This document shows positions 47,842 through 55,411 of a DNA stretch of 64,000 nucleotides, piece by piece. The DNA is from a virus. Numbering within the stretch: position 1 is the first letter of the stretch; each line of letters opens with the position of its first letter. A program made the translations under genes and the position numbers. Below the pieces are notes generated by a model. The model was not told where the DNA came from, did not search any database, and saw only the letters and a list, made by a program, of their open reading frames with translations. The stretch is from the IMG/VR virus record IMGVR_UViG_3300043409_000956, positions 29,093 through 93,092 of that record. The stretch is one strand, 5' to 3'.

Positions 47842-48321
47842 ATGAGTCACTTTTTATACATTCATCCCTGTATGGCAGGTACATCTGACGTATGGAAGAT
47901 TGGAGTTACCAAAACACCTTATTCGGCTGTGCGTGGTCGCCAAAAATACACCTGGGCCAAGTTTGGCCTTACACATTTGTATTTTGGAGAACCCAACGAT
48001 GTGTTGTGGTTAGAGCAACGAATCAAAGACATCTACCAGAACTTGTCGGGCAAGGCCATACAGGGTTACGGAACTGAGTTGTTCAAGATTGCAATAAAAC
48101 AACTATGTGCTGAGATCAATGGCCTTATCGAAAAATGCAATCTCAAAGTGATTGCAGTCAGTCTCAAAGAACCCTATACTGCAAGTTCAAGTGGCAAATG
48201 TCCTTTTGGTATTCCCAGTGAAATCTATGCTGATTTCTTTCTTGAATCTGTAGCAGATGAAGTTTTTAGTCAACCAACTTGGCCTAAGACTTTAGGCAAA
48301 CAAGTATTTTTAAAGAGTTAA
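47842..48321 (+). CDS. GIY-YIG-like nuclease (T5orf172-like)
   Basis: A 159-aa protein whose N-terminus FLYIHPCMAGTSDVWKIGVTKTPYSAVRGRQKYTW carries a VWKIG-T....AV..R pattern close to the GIY-YIG/T5orf172 fold, followed by EQRIKDIYQN with a likely metal Glu. It would cut or nick DNA. It lies directly after the ParB-like gene and before the HNH-like gene, suggesting a nuclease set aimed at host or competitor DNA. Confidence 0.6.
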   Translation: MSHFLYIHPCMAGTSDVWKIGVTKTPYSAVRGRQKYTWAKFGLTHLYFGEPNDVLWLEQRIKDIYQNLSGKAIQGYGTELFKIAIKQLCAEINGLIEKCNLKVIAVSLKEPYTASSSGKCPFGIPSEIYADFFLESVADEVFSQPTWPKTLGKQVFLKS

Positions 48322-48325
48322 TATA

Positions 48326-48895
48326 ATGAAACCCCTAATTGAACGTGTCACTGGGTTTGCACAAAAGAAACCCACACCTGTAAAACGTGGCGGTGCCAGT
48401 TACGACTCCACATATAAATTTTGTGTGCGTGGATTGAAACTGTGTGTTTGGATGTATCGACGTCTTAAGGTTGAGGACCAAACTGCACGTTTGATTAGGG
48501 ACGTCATGGACTTCTTGTTGCGTAGGTATCATGGGTACGCCATCAAGGAAAACATTGGAGCCCATTATTACGAAAAAGGTTTGCCACACGGAACCAAAAC
48601 TGAATTTGAACATGTGATACCTGCAAGTGTGGCACGAGACATGTTGTTGTATGATCGCCTTACCATTGACGAGGCTTTGAATATCCCAACTTGTAAGTTA
48701 AGCAAGAGCAAACACAAGAAGTTGAACTCAACTAAATTAGGTTCAACCACTCCGGACATTTATAACTTTTGGCAACGCTACCAAAGCCTCAACATCAGTG
48801 TGGAAACACATGATGGCACGGCAGTTGATTTAAAAACTTGGAATTTGGACACGCACTATCAAAAGTTTTTAGGCTCAAAATTGCTTAAATTTTAA
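48326..48895 (+). CDS. HNH-like endonuclease
   Basis: A 189-aa protein. TEFEHVIPASVARDML carries the EH(V/I)(I/V)P core of HNH nucleases. Then TIDEALNIPTCKLSKSKHKKLNS supplies the Cys and distal His/Asn typical of the C-terminal half of the motif. The N-terminus is basic (KKPTPVKRGG). It may degrade host DNA or act as a homing-type nuclease. A terminator follows. Confidence 0.55.
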   Translation: MKPLIERVTGFAQKKPTPVKRGGASYDSTYKFCVRGLKLCVWMYRRLKVEDQTARLIRDVMDFLLRRYHGYAIKENIGAHYYEKGLPHGTKTEFEHVIPASVARDMLLYDRLTIDEALNIPTCKLSKSKHKKLNSTKLGSTTPDIYNFWQRYQSLNISVETHDGTAVDLKTWNLDTHYQKFLGSKLLKF

Positions 48896-48905
48896 GCAGA
48901 AAAAG

Positions 48906-48929
48906 GTAATACTCTAGTACTACTTTTTT
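48906..48929 (+). terminator. Rho-independent terminator
   Basis: GTAATACT pairs with AGTACTAC (one mismatch) around a 2-nt loop, then six T. It closes the ParB-like/nuclease group. Confidence 0.6.
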
Positions 48930-48963
48930 GTTGTACTAAAACAACACCCGATTTGCCCGAAAT

Positions 48964-48992
48964 TTGACCCCGAATGGTATCTATTATATAAT
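48964..48992 (+). promoter_or_regulatory. Sigma70-like promoter with spacer element
   Basis: TTGACC (48964-48969), 17-nt spacer, TATAAT (48987-48992). An ATG at 48999 lies 6 nt downstream and opens a 9-codon frame that overlaps the AAGGAG site of the next gene (ATG 49022). Confidence 0.75.
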
Positions 48993-49021
48993 ACTTGTAT
49001 GGTGTTTAAAAAGGAGCTAAA

Positions 49022-49297
49022 ATGTTGAAATTTGCAAACGTCGCTAAAGTTGGAGATACAATCCGTGCATACGATTTCAAGCCCATGAAGGGCCGTGAAG
49101 ATTGTTTTGTAGAAGGTGTTGTTAAACGAATTGACAATAAATTATATGATGCTTTTGTAATTGAAGTCACATATGATTCTTGGGACGAGGACACCGAGGG
49201 TAAACAAATACACGGTCGTGTTGGCAAAGAAATTTTGGTTCCATTTGAAGTCAGCTTCATGGAATTTGACGCCCGTGTTATGAACTTGAGCCGCTAA
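49022..49297 (+). CDS. Small conserved phage protein
   Basis: A 91-aa protein: VGDTIRAYDFKPMKGREDCFVEGVV forms a small beta barrel-like N-terminus, then VKRIDNKLYDAFVIEVTYDSWDEDTEGKQIHGRVG. Proteins of this kind are common in marine T4-like phages. It has a strong promoter and AAGGAG site, pointing to early, abundant expression. Role unknown. Confidence 0.65.
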   Translation: MLKFANVAKVGDTIRAYDFKPMKGREDCFVEGVVKRIDNKLYDAFVIEVTYDSWDEDTEGKQIHGRVGKEILVPFEVSFMEFDARVMNLSR

Positions 49298-49303
49298 TAA
49301 CGG

Positions 49304-49332
49304 TTGACCCGAAAAGGCATCTTTTGTATAAT
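49304..49332 (+). promoter_or_regulatory. Sigma70-like promoter with spacer element
   Basis: TTGACC (49304-49309), 17-nt spacer containing AAAAGGCATCTTTTG, TATAAT (49327-49332). It drives the gene at 49363. Confidence 0.75.
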
Positions 49333-49362
49333 ACTTGTATAGAAACTAAAAAGGGGTTAGAA

Positions 49363-49590
49363 ATGTCAGAAGTAAATGCAGTTCCGTATTTTGGTATGTT
49401 TACAGATGCCGGCAATGTAGAAGTTTCCGTTATTGTAGAACATGCCAAGTCCAACAGCCTCAATTGGCCCCAAACGTATAAACTGTTGGAACAATTGGCA
49501 AAGGTCCCGGGCTATGGCGAAGTGTTGGACACCATGGTTCGTGAAATTGTGTATGATGCTTTGAGCTTTGAAACTACTTTTTACATTTAA
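49363..49590 (+). CDS. Small acidic early-type protein
   Basis: A 75-aa protein (AVPYFGMFTDAGNVEVSVIVEHA, LLEQLAKVPGYGEVLDTMVREIV). It has its own promoter 31 nt upstream and an AAGGGG site. Candidates of this size in early regions often modify host functions, but nothing in the sequence shows which. Confidence 0.6.
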   Translation: MSEVNAVPYFGMFTDAGNVEVSVIVEHAKSNSLNWPQTYKLLEQLAKVPGYGEVLDTMVREIVYDALSFETTFYI

Positions 49591-49614
49591 TTTTTAACAA
49601 TCGGAGAACTTAAA

Positions 49615-49839
49615 ATGACTTCAAACAAAACCGCACTAACTGCAATAGTTGAATGGGTGAACTTTCGCAAGAGCCTTGGTGTTTCATCAGTCAAACGGGT
49701 TGAACTGCAAGTTGCCGCAGAAATGTCTAACAATTTAGAACTTATTGTTTTAGATAAAGAAACATTAGAAGAAGTTGCACGCCTAACAGGCGGTACATAT
49801 ATTACTAGTACTGGTGCCAAATCAAAAATCGTATTTTAA
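49615..49839 (+). CDS. Small early-type protein
   Basis: A 74-aa alpha/beta protein (AIVEWVNFRKSLGVSSVKRVELQVAAEM then LELIVLDKETLEEVARLTGG). It follows the previous gene by 24 nt with a CGGAG site and probably shares its promoter. Not recognised. Confidence 0.6.
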   Translation: MTSNKTALTAIVEWVNFRKSLGVSSVKRVELQVAAEMSNNLELIVLDKETLEEVARLTGGTYITSTGAKSKIVF

Positions 49840-49840
49840 T

Positions 49841-49869
49841 TTGACAGTAAAAGACATCTTTAGTAAACT
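49841..49869 (+). promoter_or_regulatory. Sigma70-like promoter with spacer element (MoxR gene)
   Basis: TTGACA (49841-49846), 17-nt spacer containing AAAAGACATCTTTAG, TAAACT (49864-49869). The ATG at 49913 has an AAGGAG site. Confidence 0.75.
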
Positions 49870-49912
49870 AGATTCTGTGTTAGTAACAAAGACATTTTTT
49901 AAGGAGTAAGTA

Positions 49913-51013
49913 ATGTCCGTGACCGAAAACCGTAGTGTAACCCCCAATGAATGCCGTAGCCGTGTGCTTCGTGCATTTAAAAACAAACGCCCTGTGTTCT
50001 TATGGGGTCCTCCTGGAATTGGTAAGTCAGAATTGATTGCTGGCATTACTGAAGACTTGGGTGGACACATGATTGACCTGCGCCTGGGTCAGATGGAACC
50101 CACAGACATTCGTGGTATCCCGTTCTTTAACAAGAACAAAGAAGTCATGGATTGGGCTCCTCCTATCGACTTGCCTGATGCAGAGATGGCCAAGCAATTT
50201 CCTATTATTGTGCTATTCCTAGACGAAATGAATAGTGCGGCTCCGGCTGTACAGGCCGCGGGTTATCAACTTATTTTGAACCGTCGTGTTGGTAAGTACC
50301 ATTTGCCAGACAATGTTGTAATTGTTGCGGCAGGTAATCGCGAAAGCGACAAGGGTGTTACTTATCGTATGCCTAGTCCGCTGGCAAATCGCTTTGTTCA
50401 CTTGGAAGTGCGTCCGGACTTTGAGAGTTGGCAACAATGGGCTGTGGGACAAAAAATCCACAAGGATGTTGTGGGTTACATCTCCTTTGCCAAACAAGAC
50501 ATGTTTGACTTTGATCCAAAGAGCGCAAGTCGTGCATTTGCCACCCCACGTACCTGGACCTTTGTGAGCCAGTTCTTGTATGACGAGGATGCAACCGACG
50601 CTGAATTGGCTGACTTGATTGCAGGTACAGTAGGCGAAGGCCTGGCTCTTAAGTTTATGGCACACCGCAAGGTTGCAAGTCAAATGCCTAATCCAACAGA
50701 AATTTTAAGTGGCAAGGTCAAGGACTTGAAGGTCAAAGAAATCAGTGCCATGTACAGTTTGACAATTAGCCTGTGTTATGAACTTCAAGACAGTTTCAAG
50801 AAACTGGGCAAGGATAAACTTGCAGACTGGCATGCCCAAGCAGACAACTTCCTTGGCTTTATGATGGCTAATTTTACTACCGAGTTGGTTGTTATGGGTG
50901 CTCGTGTTGCACTTACCACATACAACCTGCCCATGGTACCGGGCAAGATGAAGAACTTTGACGAGTTCCATAAGCGTTTCGGTAAGTACATTATTGCGGC
51001 GTCAGGCAAATAA
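49913..51013 (+). CDS. MoxR-family AAA+ ATPase
   Basis: A 366-aa ATPase. Walker A is GPPGIGKS (32-39), then LGQMEPTDIRGIPFF, Walker B IIVLFLDEMNSA, and an arginine-finger context in SPLANRFVHLEV. MoxR ATPases act as chaperones that activate or assemble partner complexes, typically with a VWA-domain protein; here one is encoded two genes downstream (51567-52820). MoxR-VWA pairs are known in large phages and bacteria. It carries a promoter of the spacer-element type. Confidence 0.85.
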   Translation: MSVTENRSVTPNECRSRVLRAFKNKRPVFLWGPPGIGKSELIAGITEDLGGHMIDLRLGQMEPTDIRGIPFFNKNKEVMDWAPPIDLPDAEMAKQFPIIVLFLDEMNSAAPAVQAAGYQLILNRRVGKYHLPDNVVIVAAGNRESDKGVTYRMPSPLANRFVHLEVRPDFESWQQWAVGQKIHKDVVGYISFAKQDMFDFDPKSASRAFATPRTWTFVSQFLYDEDATDAELADLIAGTVGEGLALKFMAHRKVASQMPNPTEILSGKVKDLKVKEISAMYSLTISLCYELQDSFKKLGKDKLADWHAQADNFLGFMMANFTTELVVMGARVALTTYNLPMVPGKMKNFDEFHKRFGKYIIAASGK

Positions 51014-51077
51014 GTTCCGTTGGTCGCGGGTGGGGGCAGATGTAAATCGTAAGTCCCCCTTATTAAGGATTGGTAAA

Positions 51078-51515
51078 ATGGAATTTGTTGTCCCAGAAGA
51101 TTTTGTAGAAATTAATCCGCTACCACCTGTGTTGCGTATGCTGGGTCCTTTTTATATTAAACGGGTAGATGGACAACCAACACAAATTGGATATCGTACA
51201 ACGGCCCAACATCAGCGTACCCCACAGGGCCATGTTGGTGGTGGTATCTTACTTAACCTATGCGATTTTGCCATTGGCTATGTGGTTGGAATTGAACACT
51301 TTGGTTCAATGAAAGGTGTGCATAATATTGCCACCATCAGTTTGAGTACAGACTTTATTGCCAGTCCAAAGATAAACGAATGGTTGGTGACCGAAGTAGA
51401 AGTGCTCCGTGTGGGCAATAGGGTTGGGTTTGGTCAATGTATTGTTAAATCAGACAACCGTATTGTTTGTCGTGCAAGTGCCAACTTTGCTATAATTGAG
51501 CTTAAACCTGTTTGA
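51078..51515 (+). CDS. PaaI-like hotdog-fold thioesterase
   Basis: A 145-aa hotdog protein. PQGHVGGGILLNLCDFAIGY is the PaaI-type catalytic helix region (HGG motif with Asp/Glu nearby) and VTEVEVLRVGNRVGFGQCIVKSDNRIVCRASANFAII is the terminal beta sheet. It would hydrolyse acyl-CoA or acyl-ACP thioesters. Start at ATG 51078 with an AAGGATTG site. It sits between the MoxR ATPase and its VWA partner; the lipid link (desaturase upstream) is only suggestive. Confidence 0.75.
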   Translation: MEFVVPEDFVEINPLPPVLRMLGPFYIKRVDGQPTQIGYRTTAQHQRTPQGHVGGGILLNLCDFAIGYVVGIEHFGSMKGVHNIATISLSTDFIASPKINEWLVTEVEVLRVGNRVGFGQCIVKSDNRIVCRASANFAIIELKPV

Positions 51516-51540
51516 CCCAAAAAGACATCAATTGTATAAT
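51512..51540 (+). promoter_or_regulatory. Sigma70-like promoter with spacer element (VWA gene)
   Basis: TTGACC (51512-51517), 17-nt spacer containing AAAAAGACATCAATTG, TATAAT (51535-51540). It overlaps the stop of the thioesterase gene; ATG of the next gene at 51567. Confidence 0.75.
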
Positions 51541-51566
51541 TACATTATAGAAATCAAGGAGTTTGT

Positions 51567-52820
51567 ATGTCAGATGTAGTAGAAAAAGAAAAAGTAGTAA
51601 CAGTTACCAATCCAAAAACTGATGCCGCAGTTCGTGAAAAATTAATCACTGCTCGCATTGGACTCTTGCTCAAGGCTCCGTTCTTTGGTAATCTTGCAAC
51701 CCGCATGACCTTGGTCAATGCAGATGACTGGTGCCCCACTGCCGCAACAGACGGCCGCAAATTTTATTATAATTCAGAATTTGTAAACAAAATGCCACTC
51801 AAGCAGGTGGAATTCTTAGTGGGACACGAAGTGCTACATGCGGTGTATGACCATATGGGTCGTACCGGAGATCGCGATCGCAAAATTATGAACATTGCGG
51901 CAGACTATTGTGTTAATGCTGACTTGATTGAGCAACGCATTGGTGAGAAGATCACTGTATGTGGTATGTTGTACGATCCCAAGTACAAAGGCTGGAGCAT
52001 GGAAGAAGTCTATGATGACTTGATGAAGAATGCCAACAAAATTGATATTGGCAAACTGGCCCAAATGGTCTTGGACGAGCACTTGGATGGTGAAGGCGAG
52101 GGAGAAGGCGACAGTAAAGACGGCAAGGGTCGCCCTAAACTAAGCGAAGCTGAACGCAAGGCCATCAAAGACGAGATCAAAGAGGCTGTACTACAAGCCG
52201 CTCAGGCCGCTGGTGCTGGTAACTTGCCCGGTGGTGTTAGACGCATGATCAAGGACTTGACAGAACCCATGATTGGTTGGAAAGAATTGTTGGAGCAACA
52301 AATTCAAAGTACTATCAAGAACGACTTTACATTTGCTCGCCCTAGTCGTAAAGGTTGGCACATGGATGCCATCATGCCTGGCATGAAGCCTGGAGAAACT
52401 ATCGATATCTTTATTGGCATTGACACATCTGGTAGTATCGGTCCAGAAGATTTAAAAATCTTCTTTAGCGAGATCAAAGGTATCATGGATAGTTATACTG
52501 AGTACAAGATACATGTTGTAGGTTGGGATACTGAGATTGGTGGTGTTGGTGAGTTTACTAGCGACAACATGGCAGACATTACCGAGTTTGACCCTTTGGG
52601 TGGTGGTGGCACTGATCCCATGTGCGTGTGGCAGTACCTGCGTGAAAACAACATAGAACCCAAGAAGTTGATCATGTTCACTGACTATTGTTTCTTTGGA
52701 TGGGAGCCTAGTACAGTTGAAAACTATTGCGATACAGTTTGGATTATCAAAGGTAACCCCAGTGCTGAACCTGAGTTTGGTGTGTGGGCACACTACGAAG
52801 AAGCCGCAAAAGGAAAATAA
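51567..52820 (+). CDS. VWA-domain protein with HExxH (DUF2201-like metallopeptidase)
   Basis: A 417-aa protein. The N-terminal half has GHEVLHAVYDHM with HEVLH at 87-91 (HExxH-type zinc motif) and a following NIAADYCVNADLI. A long acidic, Gly/Lys-rich linker (GEGEGEGDSKDGKGRP) precedes a C-terminal von Willebrand A domain with the MIDAS motif DTSGS at 286-290 and a later GGGGTDPMC. Such proteins pair with MoxR ATPases, two genes upstream. They may act as a protein-remodelling complex on host targets. It has its own promoter. Confidence 0.85.
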   Translation: MSDVVEKEKVVTVTNPKTDAAVREKLITARIGLLLKAPFFGNLATRMTLVNADDWCPTAATDGRKFYYNSEFVNKMPLKQVEFLVGHEVLHAVYDHMGRTGDRDRKIMNIAADYCVNADLIEQRIGEKITVCGMLYDPKYKGWSMEEVYDDLMKNANKIDIGKLAQMVLDEHLDGEGEGEGDSKDGKGRPKLSEAERKAIKDEIKEAVLQAAQAAGAGNLPGGVRRMIKDLTEPMIGWKELLEQQIQSTIKNDFTFARPSRKGWHMDAIMPGMKPGETIDIFIGIDTSGSIGPEDLKIFFSEIKGIMDSYTEYKIHVVGWDTEIGGVGEFTSDNMADITEFDPLGGGGTDPMCVWQYLRENNIEPKKLIMFTDYCFFGWEPSTVENYCDTVWIIKGNPSAEPEFGVWAHYEEAAKGK

Positions 52821-52821
52821 A

Positions 52822-53154
52822 ATGAATGTACTCAATAGTGTAAATACTACAGCAGTGGATGAGAAAGATATTCCTGCATTGCCAGAGCCAACTTACCATA
52901 ATGCGCCCGAAGATTTGGAAACAGCAATCGAGCGCATTATGGAATTGGAAATGCGTCTAGAGGATTTAAGTCGTGCAGTGGAAATTGCACAAATTACTCG
53001 TCAGTTTGAAATACTCGAAGGTTTTAAATCGCAGGCTGATGAGTGTTTACAAAGTAAGATTGTAATCGAACAACCCGATTATGGTCCAATGAAAATTACT
53101 ATTGTAACTGACGAAAAGAAAAAGAAAAAACGAAAGGAAAAAACAAATGTATGA
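52822..53154 (+). CDS. Coiled-coil protein with Lys-rich tail
   Basis: A 110-aa protein starting 1 nt after the VWA gene. It is acidic and helical in the middle (LETAIERIMELEMRLEDLSRAVEIAQITRQFEIL), a probable coiled coil, and ends with a very basic tail (EKKKKKRKEK). Function unknown; it may bridge the membrane protein that follows, which overlaps it by 8 nt. Confidence 0.6.
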   Translation: MNVLNSVNTTAVDEKDIPALPEPTYHNAPEDLETAIERIMELEMRLEDLSRAVEIAQITRQFEILEGFKSQADECLQSKIVIEQPDYGPMKITIVTDEKKKKKRKEKTNV

Positions 53155-53842
53155 TACTATGACACTGGGCACCTATCGAGATGCCCCCGCAATCAATCAA
53201 GCAATGGGCCGTGTGTATTTTCACATGATGTGTGCTGTTGTTGTCAGCATGTTGGTCAGTGCCTGGGTAGGCAACGATCCAACACTAATGCAATTCTTTT
53301 TTACCGGGGCAATGAAATGGGTAACTATTTTTGCACCCTTGGTGGCCATCTTTGGGGTGAGCTTTGCTCTTAATGCAAACCCGCCCAAGGAAGTGGCAGT
53401 GACCTTGCTACATGGTTTCGCGGCCTTGATGGGTCTTAGTTTTGCCAGTATCTTTGTGGTGTTTAGTATGGGCAGTATTGTTACAGCCTTTATGGGTGCA
53501 GGAGTGTTGTTTGGTACCTTGAGCCTGTATGGATATTTTACCAAACGAAATCTTGATAGTGTTGGCAAGTACATGTTTATTGCTCTTATTGCAATTATCA
53601 TTGCCAGCTTGATTAATATCTGGATTGGGTCAAGTGTGTTCCAAACTGTTATTAGTGCCATTGCTATTGTGGTGTTCATGGCCTTGACTGCATACGACAC
53701 ACAACAGATTCGCGAAATGGTAAGTGTGGAAAGTGATGAGCCTGTGGAAATAATTGGTGCATTGACTTTGTACATGGATTTCATCAACATCTTTATTCAC
53801 TTACTACAGTTAATCGGTGTTATGCCAGGCAAAGACGAGTAA
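53147..53842 (+). CDS. Bax inhibitor-1/YccA-family membrane protein
   Basis: A 231-aa protein with about seven transmembrane segments (VYFHMMCAVVVSMLVSAWVG, TIFAPLVAIFGVSFAL, LMGLSFASIFVVFS and so on) and the late motif MALTAYDTQQIREM, characteristic of BI-1/LifeGuard/YccA proteins. In bacteria the family (YccA, YbhL) can inhibit FtsH or leak calcium/protons. A phage copy might protect a membrane protease target or delay cell death. It is coupled to the coiled-coil protein. Confidence 0.85.
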   Translation: MYDTMTLGTYRDAPAINQAMGRVYFHMMCAVVVSMLVSAWVGNDPTLMQFFFTGAMKWVTIFAPLVAIFGVSFALNANPPKEVAVTLLHGFAALMGLSFASIFVVFSMGSIVTAFMGAGVLFGTLSLYGYFTKRNLDSVGKYMFIALIAIIIASLINIWIGSSVFQTVISAIAIVVFMALTAYDTQQIREMVSVESDEPVEIIGALTLYMDFINIFIHLLQLIGVMPGKDE

Positions 53843-54129
53843 TGCTACGATACAAAGAGGTCAATGCCCTGGCGGTGTTTGGCTTGCGTAGAGTCGATCA
53901 CTGCCCTCCTCATTTTACCGCTGTGGATTTTGATCTACGCTCAAACGATAAAACCATATCTGATTGGATTTATACACATTTAGAAGGGCGATTCTTTTTG
54001 GGTGACCGTTACAATAAAACGGACACAGGATCAATCACAATGAACAAATGTGCCAGTTTTGAGCTGCCTGGCGAAGCCAGTTATTTTGCAATTCAGCTGG
54101 ATCAAATTAATATATTTGCCGACTTCTAA
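53842..54129 (+). CDS. Small unknown protein
   Basis: A 95-aa alpha/beta protein (NALAVFGLRRVDHCPPHFTAVDFDLRSNDKTISDWIYTHLEGRFFLGDRYN) sharing one base with the BI-1 stop (TAATG). It has no motif I can name. A late-type promoter box follows. Confidence 0.6.
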   Translation: MLRYKEVNALAVFGLRRVDHCPPHFTAVDFDLRSNDKTISDWIYTHLEGRFFLGDRYNKTDTGSITMNKCASFELPGEASYFAIQLDQINIFADF

Positions 54130-54156
54130 AAAATTTCTCCGCGAGTTTTATCTTGG

Positions 54157-54163
54157 TTAAATA
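54157..54163 (+). promoter_or_regulatory. T4-like late promoter box
   Basis: TTAAATA, 30 nt before the ATG at 54194, with a CTGGAGA ribosome site in between. Confidence 0.45.
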
Positions 54164-54193
54164 ATAGTAGTTAATGTTAACCTGGAGAAACAA

Positions 54194-54451
54194 ATGGAAC
54201 AAGATACTCAAGCACCTGAACAGCAACCTGTAAATTTAAGTCTACAAGACTTGTTGATAGTAGTGCAAACTCTGCAAGTTGTTACACAACGTGGCGCAAT
54301 ACGTGCAGATGAAATGACTAACATCGGTGGACTATATGACAGATTGGTTAGTTTCTTAACTGCATCTGGTGCAATCAAACCAGCTGGTAGTGAAGAATCG
54401 GCTGAGTCAATCAGTGACGAAGAACCAACTAAACCCAATCAAGGAGAATAA
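54194..54451 (+). CDS. Small conserved T4-like phage protein
   Basis: An 85-aa protein (VNLSLQDLLIVVQTLQVVTQRGAIRADEMTNIGGLYDRLVSFLTASG) with an acidic tail. Very common in marine T4-like phages, unknown role. A late-type box and ribosome site precede it; the next gene starts 1 nt after its stop. Confidence 0.65.
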   Translation: MEQDTQAPEQQPVNLSLQDLLIVVQTLQVVTQRGAIRADEMTNIGGLYDRLVSFLTASGAIKPAGSEESAESISDEEPTKPNQGE

Positions 54452-54452
54452 T

Positions 54453-55118
54453 ATGTTAAAACATATCGCCAGACACAATCAACAAAAAGCTATCGTAGTA
54501 TATCGTAGCGTACCTAGCGAAGAGCATATGGCACTCATTGTATACAGTGATGCTTTGCCCCGTGCTGTACATGACAATCTAATGAGAGCTGTAGAAAGTC
54601 CCGAAGGACAAAACACCCCGGATCTAGCAGATGTGTTATTCCGAACACTGGACAATGAAGGTGGAAAATTATTAACAAACCTACACAAAAGTGGTTGGAT
54701 GAAAAAAGTTCCAACTAACCAGGTTATTGTTACACCAAATAATAAAACCACAATTCGTTTAGATGAACTAAACAAGTTACTATCTGAAATGGCTAAAGGT
54801 GACGAGGCTGTTAAGCGCATGTCTGATCTAGATTCGTCGCGTGGTGCAACAGGTAAACAAAATAGAAAAACAATAGTAGAAAAAGAAGTTGGAGTTCCTC
54901 CCAACAGTCGTGCAGGTGAAGTGATTCTTCCTGAAAGCGGTTTCCTAACTGATGCGGATCTTGCCGCACAACGGTTAGAACAATCTGCTCAAATGAAGAA
55001 GCAGGCAGAACAATTATTAGCAGAGGCCAAACGCCTTGAAACCGAAGCCCAATCACTAACACCGCACAATGTCACAACAACCAAAAAAACCAAAACAGCC
55101 AAGAAGCAAGCGGCTTAA
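54453..55118 (+). CDS. Conserved T4-like phage protein with coiled-coil tail
   Basis: A 221-aa protein. The N-terminal domain (IARHNQQKAIVVYRSVPSEEHMALIVYSDALPRAVHDNLMRAVESPEGQN) is conserved in the T4-like marine phages I know. The middle has WMKKVPTNQVIVTPN and the C-terminus is a long Ala/Glu/Gln coiled coil (AAQRLEQSAQMKKQAEQLLAEAKRLETEA) with a Lys-rich end. Possibly virion-associated; function unknown. It overlaps the next gene by 50 nt. Confidence 0.65.
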   Translation: MLKHIARHNQQKAIVVYRSVPSEEHMALIVYSDALPRAVHDNLMRAVESPEGQNTPDLADVLFRTLDNEGGKLLTNLHKSGWMKKVPTNQVIVTPNNKTTIRLDELNKLLSEMAKGDEAVKRMSDLDSSRGATGKQNRKTIVEKEVGVPPNSRAGEVILPESGFLTDADLAAQRLEQSAQMKKQAEQLLAEAKRLETEAQSLTPHNVTTTKKTKTAKKQAA

Positions 55119-55410
55119 GGTTAGCAAAAAAGAACAGTGGGAACGCATCCTCAAAGACATTGATAAGTCGGATGCTCCTATTAGTTGTCTAGAATCCATT
55201 CAAGTTAATCTCAAAGATGGAACTAGCGTAATTGTAGACATAAAACAATTAATTGCCGAGGGACAAGATCCTGCTGTAGTTGAGTTTATGGTTCAAAGTA
55301 AACTCAAGGCCCTAGATCACATCATCGATGATGTTGATTTTTATATCAGTGTAGACTCTGTAGCAAAAACAGTACAGCCAATAACTGATAGTATTCTCAA
55401 AGACCTTTAA
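55069..55410 (+). CDS. Conserved T4-like phage protein
   Basis: A 113-aa protein with a Lys/Arg/Pro-rich N-terminus (QQPKKPKQPRSKRLKVSKKEQ) and an acidic alpha/beta core (IQVNLKDGTSVIVDIKQLI, ALDHIIDDVDFYISVDSVAKTV). The basic start suggests nucleic-acid contact. It overlaps the upstream gene in another frame by 50 nt. No function known. Confidence 0.62.
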   Translation: MSQQPKKPKQPRSKRLKVSKKEQWERILKDIDKSDAPISCLESIQVNLKDGTSVIVDIKQLIAEGQDPAVVEFMVQSKLKALDHIIDDVDFYISVDSVAKTVQPITDSILKDL

Positions 55411-55411
55411 T

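Noticed and set aside
53221-53790. 189-aa minus-strand frame
   Set aside because: It is the hydrophobic mirror of the BI-1 membrane protein and has no start signal.
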